Source: Phycisphaerae bacterium
GTDB lineage: Bacteria > Planctomycetota > Phycisphaerae > UBA1845
Assembly: GCA_022072505.1 (NCBI GenBank)
Contig: JAJVHU010000041.1
Coordinates: forward strand, 6,474-58,296
Direction of reading: 5' to 3'
DNA: 51,823 nt
Part shown: one piece after another, positions 1 through 8,406 of the stretch
Layout: each line of letters opens with the position of its first letter
Position numbering within the stretch: the stretch's first letter is position 1
Notes under the pieces: generated by a model
Database searches by the model: none
Seen by the model: the letters and a program-made list of their open reading frames with translations, nothing else
What the model was told of the DNA's origin: nothing
Position numbers and translations under genes: made by a program

Positions 1-207
1 CCCGCGCCGGAGGTTTTGCAAAAGCGTCAAAGAAGAGCATCTGCGCGTCCCAGTCGTCGGCGCTCAGCGGCCAGCCGTGGTGGAACATGATCGGCTGCGC
101 GTTCTTCGGCCCCCAGTCCTTGAAGTAGATCTGCGCGCCGTCTTGGGTGTGGGTGGCGCTGGCTTCCAGTCCGCGTGCGGGCAAGATGCCCGCCCCGCCC
201 TGCTCAT
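1..207 (-). pseudogene. Alpha/beta hydrolase (non-heme chloroperoxidase-like), N-terminal part with broken start
   Basis: Read leftward, the sequence encodes [16 protein letters not shown] followed by an [14 protein letters not shown] stretch, the classic opening of alpha/beta hydrolases of the chloroperoxidase/esterase type. The gene runs off the left edge, so catalytic residues are not visible. An ATG at 207-205 has a good ribosome binding site (AAGGAG, eight bases upstream), but it is in a different frame from the hydrolase (207 versus codons ending at 160, 157 and so on). Between them, 161-205 holds a palindromic word with a 6-bp stem (177-182 with 188-193). The simplest reading is that the word entered just after the start codon and shifted the frame. 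A TTG at 184 could rescue translation but has no ribosome binding site. Family assignment is firm; the pseudogene status is inference. Confidence 0.6.
161..205. repeat. Palindromic word between start codon and body of the hydrolase gene
   Basis: GCGGGC-AAGAT-GCCCGC (177-193) forms a 6-bp stem and lies beside GGCTTCCAGTCC, itself close to palindromic. The pair looks like two short palindromic words joined end to end, and coincides with the frame break in the hydrolase. Confidence 0.45.
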
Positions 208-242
208 GATCTGTTTCTCCTTGCCTGCCGCGGTCCTGGGTG

Positions 243-388
243 GCATGCTTTCGCGGTACTCCGCGTAAGCATGCGTTCTTGCTCGTGCGTGATTCCCATC
301 TCGCACGCACTCCGGCGGGATTCCCATCCCGCGAGCCTATGCGGGAACGGATTCCCGCAAACGGGGTGCGAGAAAGGATTCTCGCACC
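243..388. repeat. Cluster of five hairpins with changing stems and recurring loops
   Basis: Five stem-loops follow one another with little spacing: 243-274 (14 bp with one mismatch, loop TACT), 285-306 (loop TTCCCA), 315-332 (GCGGGA/TCCCGC, loop TTCCCA), 340-359 (8 perfect bp, loop CGGA) and 365-388 (10 perfect bp, loop AGGA). Stem sequences differ while loops fall into two repeated kinds. The cluster fills the gene-free stretch 208-549; nothing else was recognised there. Confidence 0.7.
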
Positions 389-549
389 AGCGTGGCCACG
401 GGCCCGTTCGGTTCTCATCCTATCTGAGCGGCGCGGCCTGTCACGGACAAACTGCCGACACGGCCGCCGCCGTGGGCGAGTCGCATCTCAGGCGGGCCGG
501 TGATGCATGGGGTGACTCCGCGCCGTTACGAATGCAGAAAGGGGCTCGC

Positions 550-1191
550 TTAGTCGGCTGTTGGACTCGGGGCGCGAAAGACATAGCGAGTGCGAAGTTG
601 TTCATGCGTTTCGGTGAGGCTCCACGGCTGGAGTTCACGAGAGTTGCTCGATTGACCGCGAGTCGTTCGAGATAACACCATTGCGTTCGCCACTAGTCGG
701 TCGTTCTGCAGCGCCAGTTGTCGGAAGTTGCTCGCTTCCTGAGTAGCGATTCCATCGTCCATAGGCCAGACGCGCGATGTGTGCGCGCCGATCTTGTTTC
801 GGTGCGCGAGGACCACGGGGATCACCCGGCGACGATACTCCGCGTCGGATTCAGCGGTGAGGATGGCCATTTTCGCCATCCACCCGGTCAACGCGACAAA
901 GTTGCAGGCGCTAACGGAGTACCAATCAAAAAAACACGCCACTTGGTGGAGAATGTGAAGCGGCACGCCAGGTATGTTTCCCCAGGTGATGGAGATCGAC
1001 CCTTCTAGGTTCTGCGGAACGAGCTGCTTTTCCAGCCGGCGTGTTTGCGCATACAACAGTTCAAGCCCCGCCCACAAGCTCTCCCTGGCATTCAGGTCAT
1101 TGTGAAGTCGGGAACGTTGTGCTGCCGAAAGAACGAAGTTATCGACGAGATCGATCGTCGCGCTCGGCTCTGTGCCCTCCGGCTCTGACAT
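550..1191 (-). CDS. Hypothetical protein, possibly HEPN-like
   Basis: A 213-residue protein I do not recognise. The ATG at 1191 is chosen because GAGGAG lies about seven bases upstream; the longer reading frame to the right has no such support. There is no signal peptide or membrane segment. A hydrophobic, aromatic-rich stretch (HILHQVACFFDWYSVSACNF) is followed by LAHRNKIGAHTS. The R-N-K-I-G-A-H part fits the loose Rx4-6H motif of HEPN domains, and proteins with an 'RNKIGAH' turn are common among small uncharacterised helical proteins. Nuclease activity is therefore only a possibility. It stands alone between the hairpin cluster and a region of palindromic words, with no partner gene visible. 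Confidence 0.6.
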   Translation of the reverse strand: MSEPEGTEPSATIDLVDNFVLSAAQRSRLHNDLNARESLWAGLELLYAQTRRLEKQLVPQNLEGSISITWGNIPGVPLHILHQVACFFDWYSVSACNFVALTGWMAKMAILTAESDAEYRRRVIPVVLAHRNKIGAHTSRVWPMDDGIATQEASNFRQLALQNDRLVANAMVLSRTTRGQSSNSRELQPWSLTETHEQLRTRYVFRAPSPTAD

Positions 1192-1294
1192 GTCACTCCT
1201 CGCGCGTTTCGAACTTCTGGAGAGACGACGCGGGCAAGCCGACCGCCGACTTGCCCGCGCGACTGCTGAATTGTACCGAGATCCCAGCGGCGAC

Positions 1295-1440
1295 CTACAT
1301 CCGCGAGTTCGCCCGCGCCGGCCTCCCATTCCCGCTCGGCAGCACCTTCTGCACCGGCTGCCCATCCACGGTGGACGCACTCACGCCGCTCGTCACGCTC
1401 GCCGTCAGCCCGCCGCCCGGCAGCCGGCCGAAGTAGGCGT
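1295..1440 (-). pseudogene. Possible C-terminal gene remnant
   Basis: Reading leftward from 1440, an open frame without a start encodes PYAYFGRLPGGG...STVDGQPVQKVL and stops at 1297-1295. It begins exactly at the left arm of the inverted repeat 1440-1507, as if that element replaced the front of a gene. The family was not recognised. It could equally be a chance open frame in GC-rich DNA. Confidence 0.2.
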
Positions 1441-1507
1441 AGGGTGCATCCCTTGATGCACCATCCTGGGCCGCGAATCACCGTGGTGCATCAAGGGATG
1501 CACCCTA
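1440..1507. repeat. Perfect 24-bp inverted repeat
   Basis: Arms 1440-1463 and 1484-1507 are exact reverse complements, separated by 20 bases. Each arm is nearly palindromic itself (GGTGCATCCCTTGATGCACC), so either arm can fold alone or the two can pair. The rest of the gene-free stretch 1192-1766 holds the possible remnant at 1295-1440 and GC-rich sequence in which I see nothing more. Confidence 0.8.
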
Positions 1508-1766
1508 CCCATACTCTACCTGCTGTTCGGCAAGGCCCCCCCGTCAAGCACGACACTTCGATGACGCCGGTAGAATTGGTCCCCCGCACCGTCCGTTGCC
1601 CTCCCCAGAACATCCGGCGAAGCCCCCGGCTCGTCCGGGGAGGCCGCCAACCGGCCCGTAGAAGCCCCCGGGTAAGCCCGTGCCGATCCCCGCTTTGGCC
1701 GTTTGGCCGTGCCGCTCCCCGGCCGGGCTGGAGCCGGGCGCGGTCGTTCGCTACGATCGCCCGCCC

Positions 1767-2198
1767 ATGACCGCTCGCAGGCGCTTCTCGTTCAACACCG
1801 GCCCGCCCATCCTCTGGCGTACCTCGCGGCGCTACCTCGCTCTGGCGATCGCGTGCGTCCTGCTGGCGATCGGGCTGGCGGCCTGGCGCTATTCGCGTGC
1901 GCCGAAACTGACGGCCTGGCAGCGCTACACGATCCTCGGGCTGTGCGTCATGCCCTTCGTTCTCCACCGGATTTACGGGAAACTGGAGCGCCGCGTGCGT
2001 GCGGACTGGCAACTCAGCGGCGGACGGCTGTGCATGGACTGCGGATACAGGCTGGTCGGTTTGTCGCAGTGCGGCCGCTGCCCGGAATGCGGGGCTGAGT
2101 ATGACCTGGAAGCGGATCTAAAACACTGGCGCGACGCCGGGTTCGATCGGCCATCATCCGATGGCACGGAAGCTCCAGACGCCGAAACACGGCCATAG
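1767..2198 (+). CDS. Small membrane protein with zinc-ribbon motif
   Basis: A 143-residue protein. After a basic start (MTARRRF) come a hydrophobic segment near residues 22-40 (LALAIACVLLAIGLAAW) and a second near 50-65, then a cytoplasm-like tail carrying CMDCGYRLVGL and, ten residues on, CPECGAEYD. The two CxxC pairs form a zinc-ribbon-like motif that occurs in many planctomycete membrane proteins of unknown role. The downstream ATG at 1767 is preferred over 1680 because the upstream part has no hydrophobic or conserved character. The gene stands alone, with the next gene convergent. Function unknown. Confidence 0.65.
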   Translation: MTARRRFSFNTGPPILWRTSRRYLALAIACVLLAIGLAAWRYSRAPKLTAWQRYTILGLCVMPFVLHRIYGKLERRVRADWQLSGGRLCMDCGYRLVGLSQCGRCPECGAEYDLEADLKHWRDAGFDRPSSDGTEAPDAETRP

Positions 2199-2390
2199 CC
2201 CGCCGAAATGATGCCGGTCCAAGGCCGTTCGCGGTTCGCCGCCGGCTCCCGCAGAAGATCGACGCGCACGCGGGCCGCCTCCTCGGGGTTGACCGCCCCC
2301 CACTCCCTCAACCCCGGCACGCGACCCTGAGCAAGTTGCGGACAAAATCGGCTGAAGCCCGCGGCTCGGAGAGAGTGTGCTTTCCGCCGC

Positions 2391-3209
2391 CTACCGCCCG
2401 CCCTGGCACATCGGCGCGAGCACTTCCAGAAGTTCACGCGACGCCGATGTGGGTTCCGCATACAGGTCGCAGGCGAACCGGCGGACCTCCCGCTGCGTCA
2501 GGGCGCTGATCTTGCGCAGCAGGCAATCCAGTTTGCTGATGCACTTCGCCGTGGAACACGAGCGCGCCCCCACCCCGGTGTTGATGATCACCACGTCGCT
2601 TTCCGCCAGCCCGTGATACGGCGGCTGAAGCAGGATCCGCGTGATCAACTCCTCCCCCAGCGGCGAATACAGGAATCCGCGCCACTGCGTCGCGGAAAGG
2701 TCCGGTTTTTCGTGGCACTCCCCGTCCGAGAGCAGCCGACCCTGGTCGATCAAGCCGAAGACCTCCGACGCGAACGCCGTCGTGTCTTTGAGCACCGCGT
2801 GCATCGCGGCGGCGGCCTGCTCGGGAGTGCGGAAAATCTGGTCCAGATCACTGGGCATCGGCATGACGAACACCCGGTGATCGAAAGCGTAGGCGTTCCG
2901 CACGATCGGGTCCGAGTCCGCTTCGACCACCACCGACCCGTAACGGTCGGAAGCATGAATCTGGGTCAGGGCGGCGGGAAGACGCTCGAAGATCAGGTCA
3001 TCGTCGTACATCAGCCACCGGGCGCTGGCCAATCCCCAGTCCTCGGGCGTCTGAAGTCCCAGCTTGGAGGGCGGCTTCTTGTCGCCGTTGGTCCGCGCCA
3101 GGCGCATGTAATGCGGGCGGTGCTGCCAGAGCAGGTCGATCATCGCCCGGATGATCGCCCCCTTGCCCGACTTCCGCGGACCGGCCACCAACACCACGCG
3201 CAGACCCAT
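2391..3209 (-). CDS. P-loop NTPase-like hypothetical protein
   Basis: A 272-residue protein that opens with VVLVAGPRKSGKGAIIRAMI, a beta-strand, glycine-rich loop and helix. The loop GPRKSGKG resembles a Walker A motif but has Gly in place of the usual Ser/Thr after the Lys. Later come SVVVEADSD, which could be the Walker B strand, and VVIINTGVGA. The layout recalls small GTPases of the MobB/DUF1611 kind, but nothing identifies a substrate. There is no signal peptide. It is transcribed away from nadK, from which it is separated by about 380 bases. The annotation should stay at 'P-loop protein'. Confidence 0.7.
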   Translation of the reverse strand: MGLRVVLVAGPRKSGKGAIIRAMIDLLWQHRPHYMRLARTNGDKKPPSKLGLQTPEDWGLASARWLMYDDDLIFERLPAALTQIHASDRYGSVVVEADSDPIVRNAYAFDHRVFVMPMPSDLDQIFRTPEQAAAAMHAVLKDTTAFASEVFGLIDQGRLLSDGECHEKPDLSATQWRGFLYSPLGEELITRILLQPPYHGLAESDVVIINTGVGARSCSTAKCISKLDCLLRKISALTQREVRRFACDLYAEPTSASRELLEVLAPMCQGGR

Positions 3210-3360
3210 CGGCCCTCCCCGCTTCTTGCCCTTGCCGACGCCGTCTCCTTCGCCCCTTAATCATAAGCCTGGAAATGCCCCCGGACCACCGGTCTTCGGA
3301 TTTCGCCGACCTGCCGCCGCAAGGCAACCGCATTCTGAGATCTGCCGGCACGTCGGGCGG

Positions 3361-3386
3361 CACGGGTCCGCAGCAGCGGACCCGTG
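3361..3386. repeat. Perfect 11-bp hairpin
   Basis: CACGGGTCCGC (3361-3371), loop AGCA, and its exact complement (3376-3386). A second weaker palindrome (CATGGCC...GGCCATG) lies near 3418-3445. Together they occupy the gene-free stretch 3210-3588 between two divergent genes. There is no T-run, so this is more likely a palindromic word than a terminator. Confidence 0.6.
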
Positions 3387-3588
3387 TCCGGAAGGAACGG
3401 GGGTTCTGCTCCTGTAGCATGGCCAGGTGAGTACACCAGGCCATGCCACCCGGATTCGAAGTCAGAATGCGGTTGCCCTGCCTGCCGCCCCCGCTCCGCG
3501 CATCGCAAGTTGCAGCACGCCGGTATCCGATCGACAATCCCCCGGAGCGTCGGATCGTTCCAGGAGCATCCTCGAAAGCGTTCGGGCC

Positions 3589-4434
3589 ATGATGAGCGGA
3601 AACCGTCGACCGCGGATCCTGATTCTCTCGAATCCGGAGAAGCCCGACGCGATCCCTGCGCTCGAACGTCTCGCGGCCTTCGCTCAGCCGCGCGCGGAAC
3701 TGATCGGCACGGTTCCTTCGCTCGACGTCTCCTCCGCCATCGCCGCGCGTCCGGACCGGATCATCGTACTCGGCGGCGACGGAACGCTGATCGGCGTTGC
3801 TCGCAGCCTCGGGGCGACACCGTTTCCGTTGGTCGGCGTGAACATGGGCAAGCTCGGATTCCTCGCCGAGTTTTCTCTGGATGAGCTTTGTGAGCAATTC
3901 GATCGCGTCATGACGGATGACGCATGTGTCTCACGCCGGCTGACGCTTGAGGTCACGCTGACGACGAAGAAGGCGCAGCACGCCCTCCCGGCGATCAACG
4001 ACTGCGTGATTCAGATGGGCCCGCCTTTTCGCATGATCGCGCTCGACGTCTACATTGACGGCGAGCGCCTCACGCATCTTCGCGGCGACGGGCTGGCGGT
4101 CTGCACGCCGACGGGATCCACGGCGCACAGCCTGTCCGCCGGCGGGCCGGTGATGGCCGCGGAACTCCGGGCCATCGGCGTCACCCCGCTGAACGCTCAC
4201 TCCCTCACCCACCGCCCCATCGTCGTCGGCCCCGACGCAACGATCGAGGTCCGCCCCGTCGCCGTCAACAGCGGTTCGTCCGTCATCGTCGACGGACAGA
4301 CCGCGATGCCCCTCCACGAAGGCGACGTCCTCCGCATCCGCCGGTTCCCCGCGGACTTCCTCCTCGTGCGCAATCCCTCCCTCTCTCCGTGGGATAACCT
4401 TGTCAGAAAGCTGCACTGGGGACAGTCGCCCTGA
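3589..4434 (+). CDS. nadK: NAD kinase
   Basis: Phosphorylates NAD to NADP. The 281-residue product has the NAD kinase signatures in order: VLGGDGTLIGVAR with the GGDG loop at residues 62-65 (Asp64 is the catalytic position of the family), NMGKLGFLAEF, NDCVIQ, a TPTGSTAHSLSAGGP stretch that binds the substrate, and a VDGQ turn near the end. Length is normal for bacterial NadK. Two ATGs lie side by side (3589 and 3592); the upstream extension to 3427 is rejected because it is low in conserved character. No partner genes are visible, so it is probably transcribed singly. Confidence 0.95.
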   Translation: MMSGNRRPRILILSNPEKPDAIPALERLAAFAQPRAELIGTVPSLDVSSAIAARPDRIIVLGGDGTLIGVARSLGATPFPLVGVNMGKLGFLAEFSLDELCEQFDRVMTDDACVSRRLTLEVTLTTKKAQHALPAINDCVIQMGPPFRMIALDVYIDGERLTHLRGDGLAVCTPTGSTAHSLSAGGPVMAAELRAIGVTPLNAHSLTHRPIVVGPDATIEVRPVAVNSGSSVIVDGQTAMPLHEGDVLRIRRFPADFLLVRNPSLSPWDNLVRKLHWGQSP

Positions 4435-4837
4435 TACGTTCTGGGAAGGTTAAGACGTTGTTGCAAAACTCAGGATTGCCCGGTTTTACATCGGTCTCCC
4501 GTGATTCCTTCTGCGAGAAAGGGGCAAAAGTGAGCTAAGCCTCTCTCTGTCTTGACACACTGAGAGATGATCTACGTAAGGATCCACGCCGGTCTCTCCC
4601 GCGGATTCGATTTGATATGGCTTTCCGATCGTTTTGTTCAGCGCTGCCGGGTATGAGGAAAAACACGGATTGTGCCTGCGGCATGTTCTCTATACCGTTT
4701 TGACGCAAATGCCTTGGGATGTTCATTGCTGCGTCGTCTCAGGTAATACGAATCCATACACTTGGTGCTTCGCCATGACGGATACCTCCGCCCGGTTTGC
4801 TGGAATCCCCCTGTCGTTTCACGAAGGCGCGCTCGTG
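4435..4837. other. Gene-free stretch of lower GC
   Basis: About 400 bases noticeably richer in A+T than their surroundings. TTGACA occurs at about 4552, but without a convincing -10 element at the right distance. No RNA gene, repeat or conserved peptide was recognised. It probably holds the promoter of the lipoprotein gene at 4838. Confidence 0.4.
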
Positions 4838-5863
4838 ATGCATCCGCAGGCGCGCACGTTGGATCCGCTCCGCTGGTTCAGCGCGGTTGCGGCGGCGGTT
4901 TTTTTGGCCGGTTGCGGCAAGCCCGGCGTTGAATTCCGTGGATTCGACATCCAACGAGCGGAGTTCCAGTCCAACACGTTCGAGGTGGATTTTGACGTCC
5001 GCTTCCGAATCAACAATCCTTTTAAGTTTGATCTTTTCGTGCTGCCGCATCAAATGCGGTTCACGTTGAAGTCGCTTGAGACCAACGTGAATGACCTGAT
5101 GTTCACGCTTGCGGCCGAGCTTCCCCCCGGAGGGCGAATCCCGGCGGAGGGCTTCGGCGACCTGCGGTATTCCGGCGCTGTCGCCCTTCCGGTCACCACC
5201 GAGCAGCAGCGACGCGCCTTCTGCGGCGGCGACATTCCGTATGAGTTGGCCGCGGTGTTCGATTTCAACCCGACGCCTTGGGGGCCTCAGGACATCGAGT
5301 TAAAGTACGCGAACGAAGTACGCATTCCCCGAGCGCCGGAAGTTGAGCTGCGCGCGGCGGATTTCGATCTGTCGGACATTCAGATTGTGTGGCGCAGGGA
5401 AGTGTTTGCACCGCTGACATTCCTGGATGACTTTGACCTGACGAAGCTTGCCGTTGACGCATTCCTGGGAGTCGTGGACCAAGCCGTCAATCTCAATTTG
5501 ATCTCGGATGTGGATCGGACCAAGGTCAAATGCGTGTTCGGCCGAGCAACCAGCGGTTGCGCGACCGTCATCACCGGCATCTCGGGCGTGACGGTTGACG
5601 TCCCCCTGCGCGTCCGCAACCCGAACCGCTATCCGATCCGTATGCCAAGCCTGAATTGGGCGGTTGATTCTGGCAATACCGCAGTAGTCGCGTTCGACAG
5701 CGAGCCGCAGTCCGGAACGATCGCCGCCGACGGAGGGACACGAAACGTCACGATGAAGACGGCGCTGACGTTCCCCTCGACGTTAAGCCTGCCGGCGTTC
5801 GACGGTGAATTCCGACTTGACATGGGATACGGGCTGTGGGTGTTCCCGTTGGCGCCGCCGTAA
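4838..5863 (+). CDS. LEA14-like (WHy domain) lipoprotein
   Basis: A 341-residue exported lipoprotein. The start at 4838 puts a hydrophobic segment (FSAVAAAVFLAGC) and an LAGC lipobox at the right distance; signal peptidase II would lipidate that Cys. Two LEA14/WHy-type beta-sandwich domains seem present: one begins around EVDFDVRFRINNPFKFDL, the other around VDVPLRVRNPNRYPIRMP, where the 'RNPN-Y-PI' turn is the family hallmark. Bacterial members are periplasmic proteins of unclear role, some linked to stress tolerance. The two downstream genes also encode lipoproteins, but gaps of 135 bases each leave co-transcription open. Confidence 0.75.
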   Translation: MHPQARTLDPLRWFSAVAAAVFLAGCGKPGVEFRGFDIQRAEFQSNTFEVDFDVRFRINNPFKFDLFVLPHQMRFTLKSLETNVNDLMFTLAAELPPGGRIPAEGFGDLRYSGAVALPVTTEQQRRAFCGGDIPYELAAVFDFNPTPWGPQDIELKYANEVRIPRAPEVELRAADFDLSDIQIVWRREVFAPLTFLDDFDLTKLAVDAFLGVVDQAVNLNLISDVDRTKVKCVFGRATSGCATVITGISGVTVDVPLRVRNPNRYPIRMPSLNWAVDSGNTAVVAFDSEPQSGTIAADGGTRNVTMKTALTFPSTLSLPAFDGEFRLDMGYGLWVFPLAPP

Positions 5864-5998
5864 GCAGCCGCGGCGTCCGCTGATGTCGAAGGTCGGCGGT
5901 AGATGACGTTGCTGCGGGCGTTGCCTCCTGGGCCGGGTGTCGCGTGAGGGGAAGAGGTTCACGGAATTTCGAGAATCTTGATCTAAAGGATCCTGTCC

Positions 5999-6574
5999 AT
6001 GATGGAAAAGTGCAAAGCTGCGTTTGTCGGGGTCGCCGCGTTCGGCCTGTTGTCGCTTCCCGCCTGCAACGGCGACAAGGGCGGCAGCAGGGTGCATCGC
6101 CTCCAGATCAGCCGTCACGACTTGGTCTCGCTCACGAACAACCGTGCTGATCAGATTCTCGCGGACATGACCACCGTAGCCAGAAGCAACGACGGCGCCG
6201 GGGACATCGAATGCGACGTTGAGTTTCAACGCGACGGCGACGTCACGAGTTTCTCGCTCGGCGACGGGTCGATCGACAGCGAGGCGGACTTCGACGCCGT
6301 CAACGGGCAACCCGGGCACATCAAGGTCGTAGATCAGATCAACTGGTGCGGAGGGCTCGCACCAGGCATCATCGGCTGCGCACCCGTCCCGGGGGATTCG
6401 CTGGTCGTCGTCCGCTTCACGGATAACCAGGAGGGCATCCTCTGGCTGCATGAGTTCGGACACAACCAGGGGTTGTCGCATCGGGACGTGGCGGATGTGG
6501 TCATGCGATCCTTCATCGGCGTGACTCACCGGCGCGTCAATCAGCCCGAGTGCGACGCCATCGAGGCGGAGTGA
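5999..6574 (+). CDS. Predicted metzincin-type metalloprotease lipoprotein
   Basis: A 191-residue product with a signal peptide ending in LSLPAC, so Cys23 is a likely lipidation site. Near the end it has HEFGHNQGLSH (H151, E152, H155, H161), which matches the metzincin zinc-binding consensus HExxHxxGxxH. It is followed by VVM (Met169), a plausible Met-turn. Four Cys around the middle might form disulfides. At 191 residues it is short for a metzincin, which suggests a minimal catalytic domain without accessory domains. The start is supported by AAGGA about nine bases upstream. Substrate unknown; the zinc motif is convincing, activity is inference. Confidence 0.75.
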   Translation: MMEKCKAAFVGVAAFGLLSLPACNGDKGGSRVHRLQISRHDLVSLTNNRADQILADMTTVARSNDGAGDIECDVEFQRDGDVTSFSLGDGSIDSEADFDAVNGQPGHIKVVDQINWCGGLAPGIIGCAPVPGDSLVVVRFTDNQEGILWLHEFGHNQGLSHRDVADVVMRSFIGVTHRRVNQPECDAIEAE

Positions 6575-6709
6575 TTGTTTAAGTCGGGGGCAACGCGGAC
6601 TGCGCGAGGTCGACGAAGCGAGATCCATGTCGCGTTCTACGCGGCGGAATGTATGTACTGGAAACCACGGCCTCTGCCGTGATAGAATCCTTCAAGGGAG
6701 CGAAGAATC

Positions 6710-7456
6710 ATGACAGGTGCTCAGCGATTCCCCGCCCGCATCGCGGGCGTCATCCTTGCGGCGTGCCTAGGGACGACGGGTTGCCAGCCGAAGACCCGAC
6801 CGGGGCCGCTGGATGCGACTCAGACCCCCTCCGCGGCGACCGGTGATCTGCGGGAATTCGTCCATCGCGTGCATGTTCACGGTGTTCCGTACTCCGAGGC
6901 GATCCGGTTCGGCCCTGAAAGCGCCCCCGCGTTAACTGCGATGTTGAACGACCCCGCGGAAAAGCCCCATCACTCGAACATCGCCGTCACGCTCTGCATG
7001 GTCGGCGACGAGGCCGCCGCGGACACGGTCATCAACTTCATTCAGCAAGGTCCGCCGGGCGATCTCTCCCGATCCGATTACCAGGCGAAATCCAACGCGG
7101 TGATGGCGCTGGGTTATCTGGTCAACCGCACCGGCAGCCGCCGGGCGCTCGACTTCCTGAAGCAATCGCTGGACCCGAAGAGTTGGTCGGACCGGAATAT
7201 CCCCTGGAAGGCGGAATACCAGCGGGCCACCTCCGTCCGCGACGCCCAGTTGTCCACTATGGCGACCCTCGGGCTCGCCCTTTCAGGTCACCCGGAAGCC
7301 CGCAGCGCCTTGCGCAACCTCCAGCTTCAGCCCGCCACCGACACTCAAAAGGCCTTCTCCGCCCAAGTCTCGGCGACCGTCACGGAAGCGCTCAAGGACC
7401 ACGAGGAAATATCCCGGGACGGTCTGGCGACGTATTACGCGAAGCGGCGTCGGTGA
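6710..7456 (+). CDS. HEAT-repeat-like lipoprotein
   Basis: A 248-residue protein with a signal peptide ending LGTTGC (Cys25 as lipid anchor). The body consists of paired helices such as SAPALTAMLNDP, HSNIAVTLCMVGDEAAADTV and SNAVMALGYLVN, which resemble HEAT or PBS-lyase-type repeats, followed by a helical tail. Such proteins usually serve as binding scaffolds; no catalytic motif is visible. It lies in the same direction as the two lipoprotein genes before it. The partner is unknown. Confidence 0.65.
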   Translation: MTGAQRFPARIAGVILAACLGTTGCQPKTRPGPLDATQTPSAATGDLREFVHRVHVHGVPYSEAIRFGPESAPALTAMLNDPAEKPHHSNIAVTLCMVGDEAAADTVINFIQQGPPGDLSRSDYQAKSNAVMALGYLVNRTGSRRALDFLKQSLDPKSWSDRNIPWKAEYQRATSVRDAQLSTMATLGLALSGHPEARSALRNLQLQPATDTQKAFSAQVSATVTEALKDHEEISRDGLATYYAKRRR

Positions 7457-7692
7457 TGCGATTCCGAGTCTATCTTGGTTCTGTAACGAACCCTTGAGAA
7501 TGCCTGTCACAGGACGGTGCTTTTCCTCTCCCGTCGTTTCGGCGCCAAAGAGGTTCTGACGATGGGGTGCATCGCTTTCGCAACCGTCAGGCGGCGAGCA
7601 CCGCCGTTCGATCGCCGTACTCCCGCCGGTTTTCGGAACGCTGGTCCTTTCCGCGGTTCCCGAACGTGAGAGAGATTGCTATCCTGACGAGT

Positions 7693-8361
7693 ATGACTCG
7701 TCGCGGTCCGCAGACCGGCGCCTTCACCCTTCTCGAACTGCTCGTCGTCATCTCGATCATCGCCCTGCTGATCAGCATCCTCCTGCCCGCCTTGCGAAAC
7801 GCGCGCGATCAAGGCCATCGCGCGCTGTGCGCCTCCCACCATCGTCAGCTTATGACCGCCGCGCTCCTCTACGCCCAGGATTACAATGATTTCCTCCCGC
7901 CGCCCAACTGGGCCGCGATGGACCCCGTGCCCGGGTGGCTCTATCAATCTCCCGTCGAGTTCCATCCTGAACATCGCCGCACCGGACTGGTGTGGCCTTA
8001 TTTTCAGGTGGACCGCGTGTACCGCTGCCCGAAGCACCCGGACCCTTACTTCCAGACCGAAAACCTCACGAGCTACCTGATGAACGGCGCGGTGGCGGGT
8101 TTCGGACGGGCCAACGGGTCGTTTCAGACGACGCGCTTCAGGACCGAGGCGCTGATCTTCTGGGAAGCCGGCGAGCCCACCTGGAACGACGGATCCAGCT
8201 TCCCCACCGAGGGCCTGACCACGCGCCACGGCGGCGGATCCACCCTCGCCGGCATCGACGGGCACACCGAGTGGATGACCCACGGCGAGTATCAGAAGGA
8301 ACTCCTTCGCCGCGAGAAGGGGCGACTGTGGTGCGCGCCGGATCGTCAGAACGGAAGATGA
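7693..8361 (+). CDS. Type II secretion-like pseudopilin (prepilin N-terminus, H-X9-DG type)
   Basis: A 222-residue protein that opens with a short basic leader and GAFTLLELLVVISIIALL, the prepilin peptidase site and hydrophobic helix; Glu15 is the conserved fifth residue of the mature form. Near the end, RHGGGSTLAGIDGHTEW resembles the H-X9-DG region typical of the large pseudopilin families of planctomycetes. These proteins are cleaved and methylated at the membrane; most have no known role. ATG 7693 is chosen because it places the leader correctly; the longer frame from 7567 would bury it. It stands alone, before the convergent ygiQ. Confidence 0.85.
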   Translation: MTRRGPQTGAFTLLELLVVISIIALLISILLPALRNARDQGHRALCASHHRQLMTAALLYAQDYNDFLPPPNWAAMDPVPGWLYQSPVEFHPEHRRTGLVWPYFQVDRVYRCPKHPDPYFQTENLTSYLMNGAVAGFGRANGSFQTTRFRTEALIFWEAGEPTWNDGSSFPTEGLTTRHGGGSTLAGIDGHTEWMTHGEYQKELLRREKGRLWCAPDRQNGR

Positions 8362-8406
8362 CGTTATGACCGGCGAGCACCGGCCGGGCGCAGGGAATCC
8401 GCAACA

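Noticed and set aside
290..390. CRISPR array
   Set aside because: Hairpins are adjacent, their stems differ and there are no equal-length spacers.
3427..3588. N-terminal extension of NAD kinase
   Set aside because: 54 residues of low-complexity sequence covering a palindromic region; family members start near ATG 3589.
4552..4590. Promoter from TTGACA at about 4552
   Set aside because: No acceptable -10 element 16-18 bases downstream.
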